From the NCBI GenBank assembly GCA_009702045.1, contig WLIV01000029.1, positions 1-42,754 of the forward strand: a stretch of DNA of 42,754 nt. The letters are read 5' to 3'. Below are positions 1-7,566 of this stretch, piece by piece (the stretch's first letter is position 1; each line of letters starts with the position of its first letter). A program made the position numbers and the translations under genes. The notes below the pieces were generated by a model. The model ran no database searches. It had not been told where the DNA came from and saw only the letters and a program-made list of their open reading frames with translations. The DNA is from Actinomycetota bacterium. GTDB taxonomy: Bacteria > Actinomycetota > Acidimicrobiia > Acidimicrobiales > Ilumatobacteraceae.

Positions 1-188
1 CGACCGGCGGCGCCTCGAACGGACCCACAGAAGCCGTCAACCTCGTCATCGAGAAGATCCGCAGAATCAGCCACGGCTACCGCAACTACGACAACTATCG
101 CCGCCGCCTACTCCTCGGCTGCGGCATCCAATGGACTACCGTCCCCACCGACAGAATCAGAGGCCGCCACCCAGCGTTGGCCGCGTAG
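1..188 (+). CDS. ISL3-family transposase, C-terminal fragment (cut by window start)
   Basis: The frame beginning at base 3 is open to a TAG at 186-188 and encodes about 61 residues that end a protein. The residues SNGPTEAVNLVIEKIRRISH, then GYRNYDNYRRRLLL, match the conserved C-terminal part of ISL3 (IS204/IS1001/IS1165) transposases, which end after a 'RNFDNYRLRLLL' type motif. Only the tail is visible, so integrity of the element cannot be judged. No terminal inverted repeat is recognised in the 27 bases before the next gene. The residue match is seen; the family is from established knowledge. Confidence 0.85.
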   Translation, partial: TGGASNGPTEAVNLVIEKIRRISHGYRNYDNYRRRLLLGCGIQWTTVPTDRIRGRHPALAA

Positions 189-215
189 AGCCGTTTTAAC
201 TGCCCGGCGATCGAC

Positions 216-656
216 TCAGGTCGAGCTGGGGATGTTCGCCGTCAGACGAGCGGCGAACTCTTCGGTGTGGTCGCGCAGCTTGGCGCGGTTCAGTGCGAGA
301 CCGCCGATGACGTTCGCGCCCAGGTAGCTGACCGTGGCGTCGAGGCGATCGAGGGTCTTACCCGGGTTCAACGCGAACGTGCAATACGTGGCCGCCAGCT
401 TGCCCTTGATCGCGGGCAGGTGGCCGATGGCGCCCAGACCCCACGGCTGCTGACCGACGACGAACAGACCGTGCACCCATGTGCCGATGATGACGATGTC
501 GGCATCCTGGATGGCTGCCATCTCCGGGCGGCGCACGGGGCACACACCGGTGATGCCCCAGCCCTCCTGCTGCAGGTTGGTGGCGATCAGTTCAGCGGCC
601 TTACGCGTGTTGCCGGTGAGACTCTCGAACAGGATGGCTGCCTTCATGGCCCCCAT
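216..656 (-). CDS. Flavodoxin-family protein
   Basis: A 146-residue protein of flavodoxin size. The N-terminus has a hydrophobic beta strand followed by ESLTGNTRKAAELIA, the S/T-x-T-G-N-T phosphate-binding loop that holds FMN in flavodoxins. A second strand (DADIVIIGTWVHGLF) fits the flavodoxin core. It is probably a soluble FMN electron carrier or quinone-reductase-like protein; partner unknown. The first ATG (656) is used here, but the ATG at 647 gives the more typical beginning (MKAAILFES). Neither has a convincing Shine-Dalgarno sequence. It is the last gene of a minus-strand run behind the helicase and a membrane protein. Confidence 0.75.
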   Translation of the reverse strand: MGAMKAAILFESLTGNTRKAAELIATNLQQEGWGITGVCPVRRPEMAAIQDADIVIIGTWVHGLFVVGQQPWGLGAIGHLPAIKGKLAATYCTFALNPGKTLDRLDATVSYLGANVIGGLALNRAKLRDHTEEFAARLTANIPSST

Positions 657-681
657 TCAAACACGCGCGAAGGGGTCGGTT

Positions 682-1152
682 CTAAGTTCCGCAGTCCTCG
701 GCAGCAAGAGCGGCGGCACGCAGCGCCCGGCCCTTCTTGATCTTGCGGGTCACGCCGTAGACCCCGACCGTCAACGTCAGCCCGATGATGGCGCAGATCA
801 CGAGGATGATGCGCTTGGGCAACGTACGCGTGCCGAGGAAGATGTAGAGGTCGGGGATGATGAACACGACCAACGAGATCAGCGCCCACTCAATCGCCTT
901 GCGCATGTGATCATCAATGAAGTTGAGCACCATTCGCGGCGTGCTGAGCGCGTCGATCACTGCCGCAGTGAGGTCGAGCGACAGGTAGATCCAGGGGTTC
1001 AGGCCGTAGTCACCGACCGCCGCCCACACGATGACCGTGCGGATCAGCGACCACACCACCACGATTCCGGCCCACGTACGACTCAACCGGCGGCGGCGCT
1101 GCAGCGTCTCCGGGTCGTGATGACGCAACGCGAACGGCATCAAAACATTCAA
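682..1152 (-). CDS. Small multi-pass membrane protein of unknown function
   Basis: A 156-residue protein that I do not recognise. It starts with a basic Arg-rich segment (about residues 10-25), then hydrophobic stretches at roughly 27-47 (TWAGIVVVWSLIRTVIVWAA), 53-70, 88-105 and 116-133, so three or four membrane helices are likely. It ends with a short basic/Ala-rich tail. The start shown is a TTG whose last two bases are shared with the helicase stop (TTGA overlap), which suggests translational coupling. An in-frame ATG at 1140 is the alternative start. Operon position behind pcrA is seen; no function can be inferred from it. Confidence 0.7.
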   Translation of the reverse strand: MNVLMPFALRHHDPETLQRRRRLSRTWAGIVVVWSLIRTVIVWAAVGDYGLNPWIYLSLDLTAAVIDALSTPRMVLNFIDDHMRKAIEWALISLVVFIIPDLYIFLGTRTLPKRIILVICAIIGLTLTVGVYGVTRKIKKGRALRAAALAAEDCGT

Positions 1153-3446
1153 TCAGCTGAGATCCGCTTGAGTGGTGCCCACGCCAGTGACAAATGCTTC
1201 GTCCCCACCCCACGGAAGCGGATCGTGGCCTCGGCCTTGTCGCCCTGGCCACGGATTTCGAGGATCACACCCTCACCGAAGGCCGGGTGTTCGACATCGT
1301 CGCCCACTCGCAGCCCCAACTCTTGGGAGTTCGCCTGAGTGGGCTGGCGGCCAGCGCTCATCGCTGCCTCGACGACCCGCTCGCGATGGGATTCGGAGCC
1401 GAAATCGTCGTCGGGGTCGAAGCTGCTGACCGACCGCCGAGATGCGGGCGGAGGCGACGGTGAACCCGACGACCATGAGTCGCGTTGGCGGTAGCTGGCA
1501 CGACCTCCGCCTGAACGACCACCGACGGCACCCTTGTGTTCCACGAGGTCGGGCGGGATTTCATCGAGGAACCGTGACGGCGGGCTGTAGTTGGTGGTGC
1601 CGAACAGTTGCCGGCTCCAGGCATGGCTGACGAACAGTTTGCGTTGCGCGCGGGTGATGCCCACATACGCGAGCCGCCGTTCCTCCTCCATCTGCGTCGG
1701 TTCGGTGAGCGAGCGGCTGTTCGGGAACAGCCCCTCCTCCATCCCCACTAGGAACACCACCGGATATTCGAGACCCTTCGCGCTGTGCAGGGTCATCATC
1801 ACGACCTTCTGGTCGTCATCGAGTTCGTCGGTGTCGGCAACCAGTGCCACCTGTTCGAGGAACTCGTCGATGCGGGTGAACTCGCGCGCCGAGCCGATCA
1901 ACTCGCCGATGTTCTCCAGCCGGCCGGCCGCCTCCACCGACTCATCGGCCTCGAGTTCGGCGAGGTACCCGCTGCGGTCGAGCACGGCCTGCAGGAGTTC
2001 CCCTGGCCCGGTGCCCTCCTGCTGCGCCAGTGACGTCATCTCGTCGAGTACGCGCACGAAGCTCTCGACACCACGCGCAGCACTCCCTGTGAGGCCCGCC
2101 TCCTGCGACTGACGCATCGCCTCGGTGAACGTGCTGCCGGTGGCGTTGGCCAGCGCATCGATCTTGGCCACGCTGGTGTCGCCGACACCACGCTTGGGCA
2201 CGTTGAGTACACGCTTGACGCTGACCTCGTCGGCAGGGTTGACGACGGCACGCAGGTACGCCATCGCGTCCTTCACCTCGCGCCGGTCGTAGAAGCGCGT
2301 ACCGCCGACCACCTTGTACGGCACGCCCATCCGAATCAATGCCTCTTCGAGCACTCGGCTCTGCGCGTTCGTGCGGTAGAACGCCGCCATCTCGTTCCAC
2401 ATCACGTGCGACTCGCGCTGCAGGTTCTGCATCGTGCGGGCCACGAACATCGCCTCGTCGCCCTCGTCCTCGGCGTGAAAGCGCACGATGCGATCGCCGC
2501 CGCCCTTCTCGCTCCAGAGGTGCTTCTCCTTGCGATCCGGGTTGTTCTTGATGACCGCGTTCGCCGCGTCGAGGATCGTCTGCGTGCTGCGGTAGTTCTG
2601 GTCGAGCACGATCGTGGTGACGTCGTCGAACGCATCCTCGAACAACAAGATGTTGCGTACATCCGCCCCGCGCCACCCGTAGACACTCTGGTCGCCGTCG
2701 CCGACGATGGTGATCTGCTGGTGGCCCTTGGACAAGGAGAGGGCGATCTCGTTCTGGGCGGTGTTCGTGTCCTGGTACTCGTCGATGAGGACGTACTTGA
2801 AGCGCTGCTGGTAGTGCGCCAGTACCTCACCGTGTTCGCGGAACAACTGCACGGTCTTCATCAGCAGATCGTCGAAGTCCATCGCTCCGGCCTTCAACAG
2901 CCGGGCCTGGTAGTCGGCGTAGACCTCGGCGTGTTTGCGGGTGAACGGGTTGTCGGCCTGAGCCTTGGCCTGATCGGGCGTGGTCAGTTCGTTCTTCCAC
3001 AGGCTGATCTGACCGTGCACAGCGCGGGGCGGGAAGCGCTTGGCATCGAGGCCGAGATCGCGGATGACGTAGCCGGCCAGACGCTGGGCATCGGCCTGGT
3101 CGTAGATGCTGAACGTGCGCGGGTAGCCGAGCACTTCGGCGTGGGCACGCAGGATGCGCACGCATGCCGAGTGGAACGTGCACACCCACATCGCTTTCAC
3201 CATTGGGCCGACCAGCGCCGACACACGGTGCTTCATTTCACTGGCGGCCTTGTTGGTGAACGTGATGGCCAAGATTGACGACGGCGGCACACCCTCGTGC
3301 ACGAGGTGGGCGATGCGGTGCGTGAGCACACGGGTCTTGCCCGACCCCGCCCCGGCAACGACCAGCAGCGGGCCACCCCGGTGCACCACCGCGTCGAGCT
3401 GGTCGGGGTTCAGTGATGCCAGATCCAACTCGTCCATGGTGGTCAC
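1149..3446 (-). CDS. pcrA: ATP-dependent 3'-5' DNA helicase, PcrA/UvrD type
   Basis: A 765-residue SF1A helicase of normal PcrA length. The N-terminal part carries the Q motif region (LNPDQLDAVVH), Walker A (AGAGSGKTRV, about residues 31-40) and ITFTNKAASEMK. Further on are motif II (VLIDEYQDTN), motif III (IVGDGDQSVYGWRGA), motif IV/V (LHSAKGLEYPVVFL) and motif VI (YVGITRAQRKL). The last 60 residues form the Tudor-like C-terminal domain (VGDDVEHPAFGEGVI...), which in PcrA binds RNA polymerase. Expected roles are repair and clearing of replication/transcription conflicts. The GTG start at 3446 directly abuts a TAGGAT hexamer (3447-3452), so the ATG at 3437 may be the true start. Confidence 0.95.
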   Translation of the reverse strand: MTTMDELDLASLNPDQLDAVVHRGGPLLVVAGAGSGKTRVLTHRIAHLVHEGVPPSSILAITFTNKAASEMKHRVSALVGPMVKAMWVCTFHSACVRILRAHAEVLGYPRTFSIYDQADAQRLAGYVIRDLGLDAKRFPPRAVHGQISLWKNELTTPDQAKAQADNPFTRKHAEVYADYQARLLKAGAMDFDDLLMKTVQLFREHGEVLAHYQQRFKYVLIDEYQDTNTAQNEIALSLSKGHQQITIVGDGDQSVYGWRGADVRNILLFEDAFDDVTTIVLDQNYRSTQTILDAANAVIKNNPDRKEKHLWSEKGGGDRIVRFHAEDEGDEAMFVARTMQNLQRESHVMWNEMAAFYRTNAQSRVLEEALIRMGVPYKVVGGTRFYDRREVKDAMAYLRAVVNPADEVSVKRVLNVPKRGVGDTSVAKIDALANATGSTFTEAMRQSQEAGLTGSAARGVESFVRVLDEMTSLAQQEGTGPGELLQAVLDRSGYLAELEADESVEAAGRLENIGELIGSAREFTRIDEFLEQVALVADTDELDDDQKVVMMTLHSAKGLEYPVVFLVGMEEGLFPNSRSLTEPTQMEEERRLAYVGITRAQRKLFVSHAWSRQLFGTTNYSPPSRFLDEIPPDLVEHKGAVGGRSGGGRASYRQRDSWSSGSPSPPPASRRSVSSFDPDDDFGSESHRERVVEAAMSAGRQPTQANSQELGLRVGDDVEHPAFGEGVILEIRGQGDKAEATIRFRGVGTKHLSLAWAPLKRISAD

Positions 3447-3488
3447 ATCCTACGGACGGGGTGCGACGCGTCTGGCTAGCCTGCCCGT

Positions 3489-4652
3489 GTGCTCGCCCGA
3501 CTTCGTCTGCTGCTCTTCGCAGCCATCGGTGGGGCACTCACCGGGGCGATCTCGTTCAGCTTCTTGAAGGGGCTCGACTGGGCCACTCGCACCCGCGTCG
3601 CCCACGCTTGGCTGCTGTGGCTGCTGCCGTTGGTGGGCCTGGCGGTGGGCGCGGTGTACCACTACTGGGGCGGGCACGCGAAGGGTGGCACGCCCTACGT
3701 GATCGAGCAGGGCCACATCTTCACCCACGGTGTGCCCAGCCGCATGGCCCCGATGATCTGGGGCGGATCGGTGCTCGGGCACCTCGCCGGTGCTTCCGTG
3801 GGCCGTGAAGGCGCAGCGCTGCAGATGGCCGGCTCCGCGACTGACACCGCAGCACGCCTCGGCCGTCTGTCGAACGTCGACCGTCGCACCCTCGTGATCG
3901 CCTCGCTCGCCGGCGGCTGGGGCGGTGTGTTCGCCGTGCCGTTCACCGGTGTCGCCTTCGCTCTGCAAATGACGCGCAAACATCGCTGGCGGGCACTGTT
4001 GCCGTCGATCGTCTCGGCGTTCACCGCCAAGTGGGCGGTCGACGCGCTCGGCTACTCGATGAGCGCCAGACCCCACCTGCCGGCGTTGTCGCTGTCGTGG
4101 TCGCTGCCGTTCAAACTGCTGCTCGCTGGCGCAGCGTTCGGCCTGCTCGCCCGCGTGTTCGTGTGGGCGCTACACCTCGTGAAGAGGCGTATGGGCCACT
4201 GGGTCAAGTGGCCACCGGCCCGACCGATCATCGGCGCGGCCGCCACCATCGGCTTGGCTGCGCTGGTGGGCCGCGGCTACCTCGGTCTGTCCACACCGCT
4301 GCTCAACCAGGCCTTCGCCGGGTTGCACGTGCACTGGTACGAACCGTTGCTGAAGTTGGTCTTCACGCTGATTGCCCTCGGCACCGGCTTCGTCGGCGGC
4401 GAGGTGCTGCCGCTGTTCGTGATGGGCGGCACGCTGGGCGGGGCGATCGCCCCTGGGTTGAGTGTGTCGGGCCCACTGCTGGCCACCACCGGTTCGGTCG
4501 CGGCCTTCTCGTCAGCGGCCGGCGTGGTGTTGACCGGCCTGGTGCTCAGCGTCGAACAGTTCGGCTGGAATGCGCTCCTCCCGGCAGTGATCGTCGGCGT
4601 CGGCGCCCACCTCGCCGCCGGCAAACCGGGGCTCTACGTCACCCACCACTGA
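3489..4652 (+). CDS. CLC-family antiporter, probable CLC-F fluoride/proton type
   Basis: A 387-residue integral membrane protein with about 10-11 hydrophobic helices. CLC signatures are present: GREGAALQ (about residues 111-118) and GGEVLPLFVMGG (about 306-317). The stretch VPSRMAPMIWGG before GREG and GFVGGEVLPLF resemble the CLC-F clade, which exports fluoride against protons, more than ordinary chloride CLCs. The usual CLC-F signature GREGT reads GREGA here, and the first ion-binding loop reads GGTPYVIEQ. The GTG start lies 6 nt after a TAGCCT hexamer (3477-3482), so the mRNA may be leaderless. It is divergent from pcrA. The family is secure; the substrate is inferred. Confidence 0.85.
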   Translation: MLARLRLLLFAAIGGALTGAISFSFLKGLDWATRTRVAHAWLLWLLPLVGLAVGAVYHYWGGHAKGGTPYVIEQGHIFTHGVPSRMAPMIWGGSVLGHLAGASVGREGAALQMAGSATDTAARLGRLSNVDRRTLVIASLAGGWGGVFAVPFTGVAFALQMTRKHRWRALLPSIVSAFTAKWAVDALGYSMSARPHLPALSLSWSLPFKLLLAGAAFGLLARVFVWALHLVKRRMGHWVKWPPARPIIGAAATIGLAALVGRGYLGLSTPLLNQAFAGLHVHWYEPLLKLVFTLIALGTGFVGGEVLPLFVMGGTLGGAIAPGLSVSGPLLATTGSVAAFSSAAGVVLTGLVLSVEQFGWNALLPAVIVGVGAHLAAGKPGLYVTHH

Positions 4653-4662
4653 GCAAGGCGCA

Positions 4663-4938
4663 TCAGCGAGGGCGGTACACGTCGGAGCGGTGCTCGATGC
4701 GCAGCACGGTCACGGTCGATATTGCGTCGTCGATCTCGTACACCACTCGATACGCACCCCGCCTGGCGGACCACAGTCCTGCCAATTCATGCTGCAACGG
4801 GTGCCCGACCCGGCGAGGGTTGCCGCACAGCGGCCCGACCATGAACTCGACGACTGCCGCGGCAACTCGCTCGGGAAGACGGGCGAGTTGCCGCTCGACA
4901 GACGCCGCGAGGCGCAGAGCCCAGACCGGTTCGGTCAC
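4663..4938 (-). CDS. relE: RelE/ParE-superfamily toxin
   Basis: A 91-residue basic protein. The segments VERQLARLPERVAAAV, GNPRRVGHPLQHELAGLWSA and RRGAYRVVYEIDD follow the RelE fold order: helix, hairpin, then the R-x-Y-R-x-x-Y-x-I strand that bears catalytic Arg/Tyr residues in RelE mRNA interferases. RelE toxins cleave mRNA in the ribosomal A site; the ParE branch instead poisons gyrase, and sequence alone does not separate them fully. Its ATG overlaps the antitoxin stop by 4 nt (ATGA), the usual toxin-antitoxin coupling. Transcription comes from the antitoxin promoter. Confidence 0.9.
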   Translation of the reverse strand: MTEPVWALRLAASVERQLARLPERVAAAVVEFMVGPLCGNPRRVGHPLQHELAGLWSARRGAYRVVYEIDDAISTVTVLRIEHRSDVYRPR

Positions 4939-5207
4939 TGTCGGAGATATTTCGCGCGAATCTCGTCGGCCGACACCGTGTTGCCCGCCTCGACTTCCCG
5001 CCGGGCCTGCTGGATCTCGGCCATCGCAGTGGGGTCCGAGAGCAGCTCGAGCGTGTCCTCGATCGCTGCGAGGTCGTCGGCACTGATCAACACCGCCGCT
5101 GGCCGACCATTGCGAGTGACCGTGATGCGATCGTGCTGCAGCTCGACACGATCCACCATCTCCGAGAACTTGGCCTTCACTTCTGCGAGCGGCAAGACGT
5201 CAGACAT
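4935..5207 (-). CDS. YefM/Phd-type antitoxin
   Basis: A 90-residue protein starting MSDVLPLAEVKAKFSEMVDR, the typical Phd/YefM N-terminal DNA-binding fold, followed by DRITVTRNGRPAAVLIS. The Glu-rich C-terminal half is the likely toxin-wrapping helix. The frame stays open further upstream, but the ATG at 5207 is chosen because the family begins there and a strong promoter (TATAAT at 5215-5220) lies just outside it. It should neutralise the RelE-like toxin and repress its own promoter. The two genes overlap by 4 nt. Confidence 0.9.
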   Translation of the reverse strand: MSDVLPLAEVKAKFSEMVDRVELQHDRITVTRNGRPAAVLISADDLAAIEDTLELLSDPTAMAEIQQARREVEAGNTVSADEIRAKYLRQ

Positions 5208-5214
5208 GACCAGA

Positions 5215-5242
5215 ATTATAGTCACGCGATCGGCGAGGTCAA
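5215..5242 (-). promoter_or_regulatory. Promoter of the yefM-relE operon
   Basis: On the minus strand, TTGACC (5237-5242) and a perfect TATAAT (5215-5220) are separated by 16 bp. The -10 ends 7 nt before the antitoxin ATG, so transcription should begin at or within a base or two of the start codon (leaderless mRNA). It is the best sigma-70-like promoter in the window. Confidence 0.75.
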
Positions 5243-5269
5243 CCGCACAGCGCGACAGGTCGACCTGCT

Positions 5270-6643
5270 CTAGCGACCGGCAGCCCTCAGCACGGCGACC
5301 ACATCGTCGGCCAGCAGGTCGACCACCACGGCGACGGGTTGCTTCGGGCCGGTGACCGCCTTCAGCGCCGCGCCACCGGATGCCGCCGAGGGCAGGCCCG
5401 TGGTGAGCACGCCGAAGCGGGCGCCGGGATCGACCGAATGCACCACCGCACCCTTGGCGATGGCCCGCCACAACAGTTCGGCGCGCTGCGCGCCCGGACG
5501 GTTCGACGTGCGGCCACCGACGACCTCGAACCACCAGCGGCGGCCCTTGCGGTCGAGTGCCGACAGCGTGGGCTGCACGCCCTGCACGACTTTGGCATCG
5601 TCGCTGATGTCGGTGAAGCCCGCATCGGCGAGCAAGGATCGGGCTACATCCTTCGTGGCCCAGCCACCCGCGAGCGGTTCGGTCACCCGGCCGTCCGTGG
5701 CGCTCAACTGCACCTGCGGCAGCTCATGTTCGCGTTCCACTCGAGCGGTTGCGGCGGCCGCATACCCGGCGTCGGTGTCGTAGCCGATGAAGTGTCGACC
5801 TGTGCGAACGGCGGCGACCGCCGTGGTGCCCGAACCCATGAACGGATCGAGCACCAACTCACCTGCATAGGTGTTCATGTGGATCAGTCGCTCGGGCAAC
5901 GCGACCGGGAACGGAGCGGGATGACCGACACGAGCCGCGCTCTCCGGCGGGATCTCCCACACGTCCACAGTGGCTTCCATGAACTCGTCACGACTCATCG
6001 TGCTGACCGACGGCAGGCCTCGCTTGGCGCGCTCTTTCGCGTCGACCGCACGATCGAAGCGACCCTTCGACGCGATGATCACCCGCTCGCTGAGGTCGCG
6101 CAGGACGGGGTTCCCAGGACGCTGGAAGCTGCCCCATGCGCAGTTCCCCGCAGCGCCACGCTGCTTGACCCACACGATCTCGCCGCGCAGCAACAACAGC
6201 AATTCGTCCTGCAGGATCGTCGTCACGTCGGCGGCGAGCGAGCGGTAGGGGCGACGCCCGAGGTTGGCCACGTTCACCGCGATGCGACCACCGGGCTGCA
6301 ACACGCGCACGCACTCGGCGAACACATCGCGCAGCATCAACAGGTAGTCAACATAGTTGGCCGGGATGTGCCCTTCGCCGAGCGCTTCCTCGTAGGCCTT
6401 CCCGGCGTAGTACGGCGGCGAGGTGACCACCAACGCGACGGAGTTGTCGGCAATGTCGCGCATGTCGCGTGCATCGCCGACGATGATCCGGTCGAGCACG
6501 ATCGGCGCGGCAATGGTGTCGTCGGTGCTGACCTCCGGCGCGTGGAAACGCTCGTAGAACGGCGACGAGTCGTGCCCTTCACGCTTGCCCACACCAAATG
6601 CCGACGTGCGAGTACCTCCCTTGCGCGGCTTGCTGGCGGCCAT
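5270..6643 (-). CDS. Beta-class DNA methyltransferase with C-terminal extension
   Basis: A 457-residue S-adenosylmethionine-dependent DNA methyltransferase. The catalytic motif IV is VTSPPYY (about residues 73-79) and the SAM-binding motif I is LDPFMGSGTTA (about 265-275). Motif IV before motif I defines the beta class, and TSPPY is common in N4-cytosine and some N6-adenine enzymes. The target base cannot be read from sequence. Residues about 320-457 are an extra domain with RRWWFEVVGG and LLWRAIAKGAVVHSV, which may be a nuclease-like fold or target-recognition domain. No separate restriction gene is adjacent. Its ATG shares one base with the dehydrogenase stop (TGATG), so the two are co-transcribed. 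Confidence 0.9.
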   Translation of the reverse strand: MAASKPRKGGTRTSAFGVGKREGHDSSPFYERFHAPEVSTDDTIAAPIVLDRIIVGDARDMRDIADNSVALVVTSPPYYAGKAYEEALGEGHIPANYVDYLLMLRDVFAECVRVLQPGGRIAVNVANLGRRPYRSLAADVTTILQDELLLLLRGEIVWVKQRGAAGNCAWGSFQRPGNPVLRDLSERVIIASKGRFDRAVDAKERAKRGLPSVSTMSRDEFMEATVDVWEIPPESAARVGHPAPFPVALPERLIHMNTYAGELVLDPFMGSGTTAVAAVRTGRHFIGYDTDAGYAAAATARVEREHELPQVQLSATDGRVTEPLAGGWATKDVARSLLADAGFTDISDDAKVVQGVQPTLSALDRKGRRWWFEVVGGRTSNRPGAQRAELLWRAIAKGAVVHSVDPGARFGVLTTGLPSAASGGAALKAVTGPKQPVAVVVDLLADDVVAVLRAAGR

Positions 6644-7470
6644 CAGGCTGGGTTCTCCTGCGCAGCGGCGCGCATCATCCGCTCGACCGGCATCTGACGC
6701 ATGTCGTCGTGGGTGAGGATCCAGAATCGTTCCTCACGGATCGCGGCGACTACCTCGTCGGCCACGGCCGCTGGGTCGATACCCGCCTCGACACCGTCGC
6801 GCATGAACTCGTCGATCATTTGGCGGAACTGGTCGGTGGTGGGCGCCGGTTCGTCACCGTGGCGATCGAGCCAGGGCTGGTTGTCGGCCAGCCCGGTCTT
6901 CACGAACCCGGGGCACAGCGCGCTGACCCGCACAGGCGAACCGCCGGCCTTCAGTTCGATGAACAGCCCCTCGCTGAGCGCAACGACCGCCGACTTGGTG
7001 ACGTTGTAGGGCGCGGCACCGGGCAGCGCCACCAGGCCGGCCATCGAAGCGGTGTTGACGATGTGCCCTTCGCCCTGCGCCTGCATGATCGGCAGGAAGG
7101 CGCGGATGCCGTGGATCACGCCGTAGAGGTTGACGCCCACGACCCATTCCCAGGTGCTCATCGGGCCAGTCCACGGATCGCCCTTACCCACCACGCCGGC
7201 GTTGTTGCACAACACATGGGCGGCACCGAAGCGCTGCAGCGTGGCCTCGGCCAGTTCGTGCACGCTGGCCTCCTGCGACGTGTCGCAGCGCACCGCGAGC
7301 ACCTGCGTGCCCTGCTCGGAGAGCTCAGCCTCGACCACACGCATGCCCACCTCGTCGAGGTCGGCGAGTACGACGTGCATGCCCTCGGAGGCGAAGCGAC
7401 GAGCAAGCGCTCGCCCGATTCCATTGGCCCCGCCGGTGACGACGGCGACCTTCCCACTCAAGTCTTGCAC
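6643..7470 (-). CDS. Short-chain dehydrogenase/reductase
   Basis: A 275-residue classical SDR. The NAD(P) motif is TGGANGIG near residue 12, followed by LADLDE, where the acidic residue at the end of strand 2 favours NAD(H). The NNAG motif is in LCNNAGVVGKG, and the catalytic Ser and YxxxK are in NTASMAGLVALPGAAPYNVTK. The substrate is unknown. The GTG start (7470) lies 6 nt after a TATCGT hexamer (7477-7482), predicting a leaderless mRNA. It is divergent from the FadH/OYE-type oxidoreductase, so the two may share a substrate class; that is inference. Confidence 0.9.
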   Translation of the reverse strand: MQDLSGKVAVVTGGANGIGRALARRFASEGMHVVLADLDEVGMRVVEAELSEQGTQVLAVRCDTSQEASVHELAEATLQRFGAAHVLCNNAGVVGKGDPWTGPMSTWEWVVGVNLYGVIHGIRAFLPIMQAQGEGHIVNTASMAGLVALPGAAPYNVTKSAVVALSEGLFIELKAGGSPVRVSALCPGFVKTGLADNQPWLDRHGDEPAPTTDQFRQMIDEFMRDGVEAGIDPAAVADEVVAAIREERFWILTHDDMRQMPVERMMRAAAQENPA

Positions 7471-7566
7471 GCGGACACGATACGCGACCCCCGCGCGCGG
7501 GCGCGCGATACGTGGTCGTCACCGACGAATCCAAGGTGGAGCGCTCGCTTCTGTAGATTCATCCCG

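Noticed and set aside
5208-5534. A 109-codon upstream extension of the YefM antitoxin
   Set aside because: It runs through the TTGACC/TATAAT promoter and the methyltransferase gene; the family starts at 5207.
6598-7566. A 320-codon upstream extension of the OYE-type oxidoreductase
   Set aside because: It overlaps the dehydrogenase and methyltransferase antisense; the OYE family begins at the ATG at 7567, which also has a fitting promoter.
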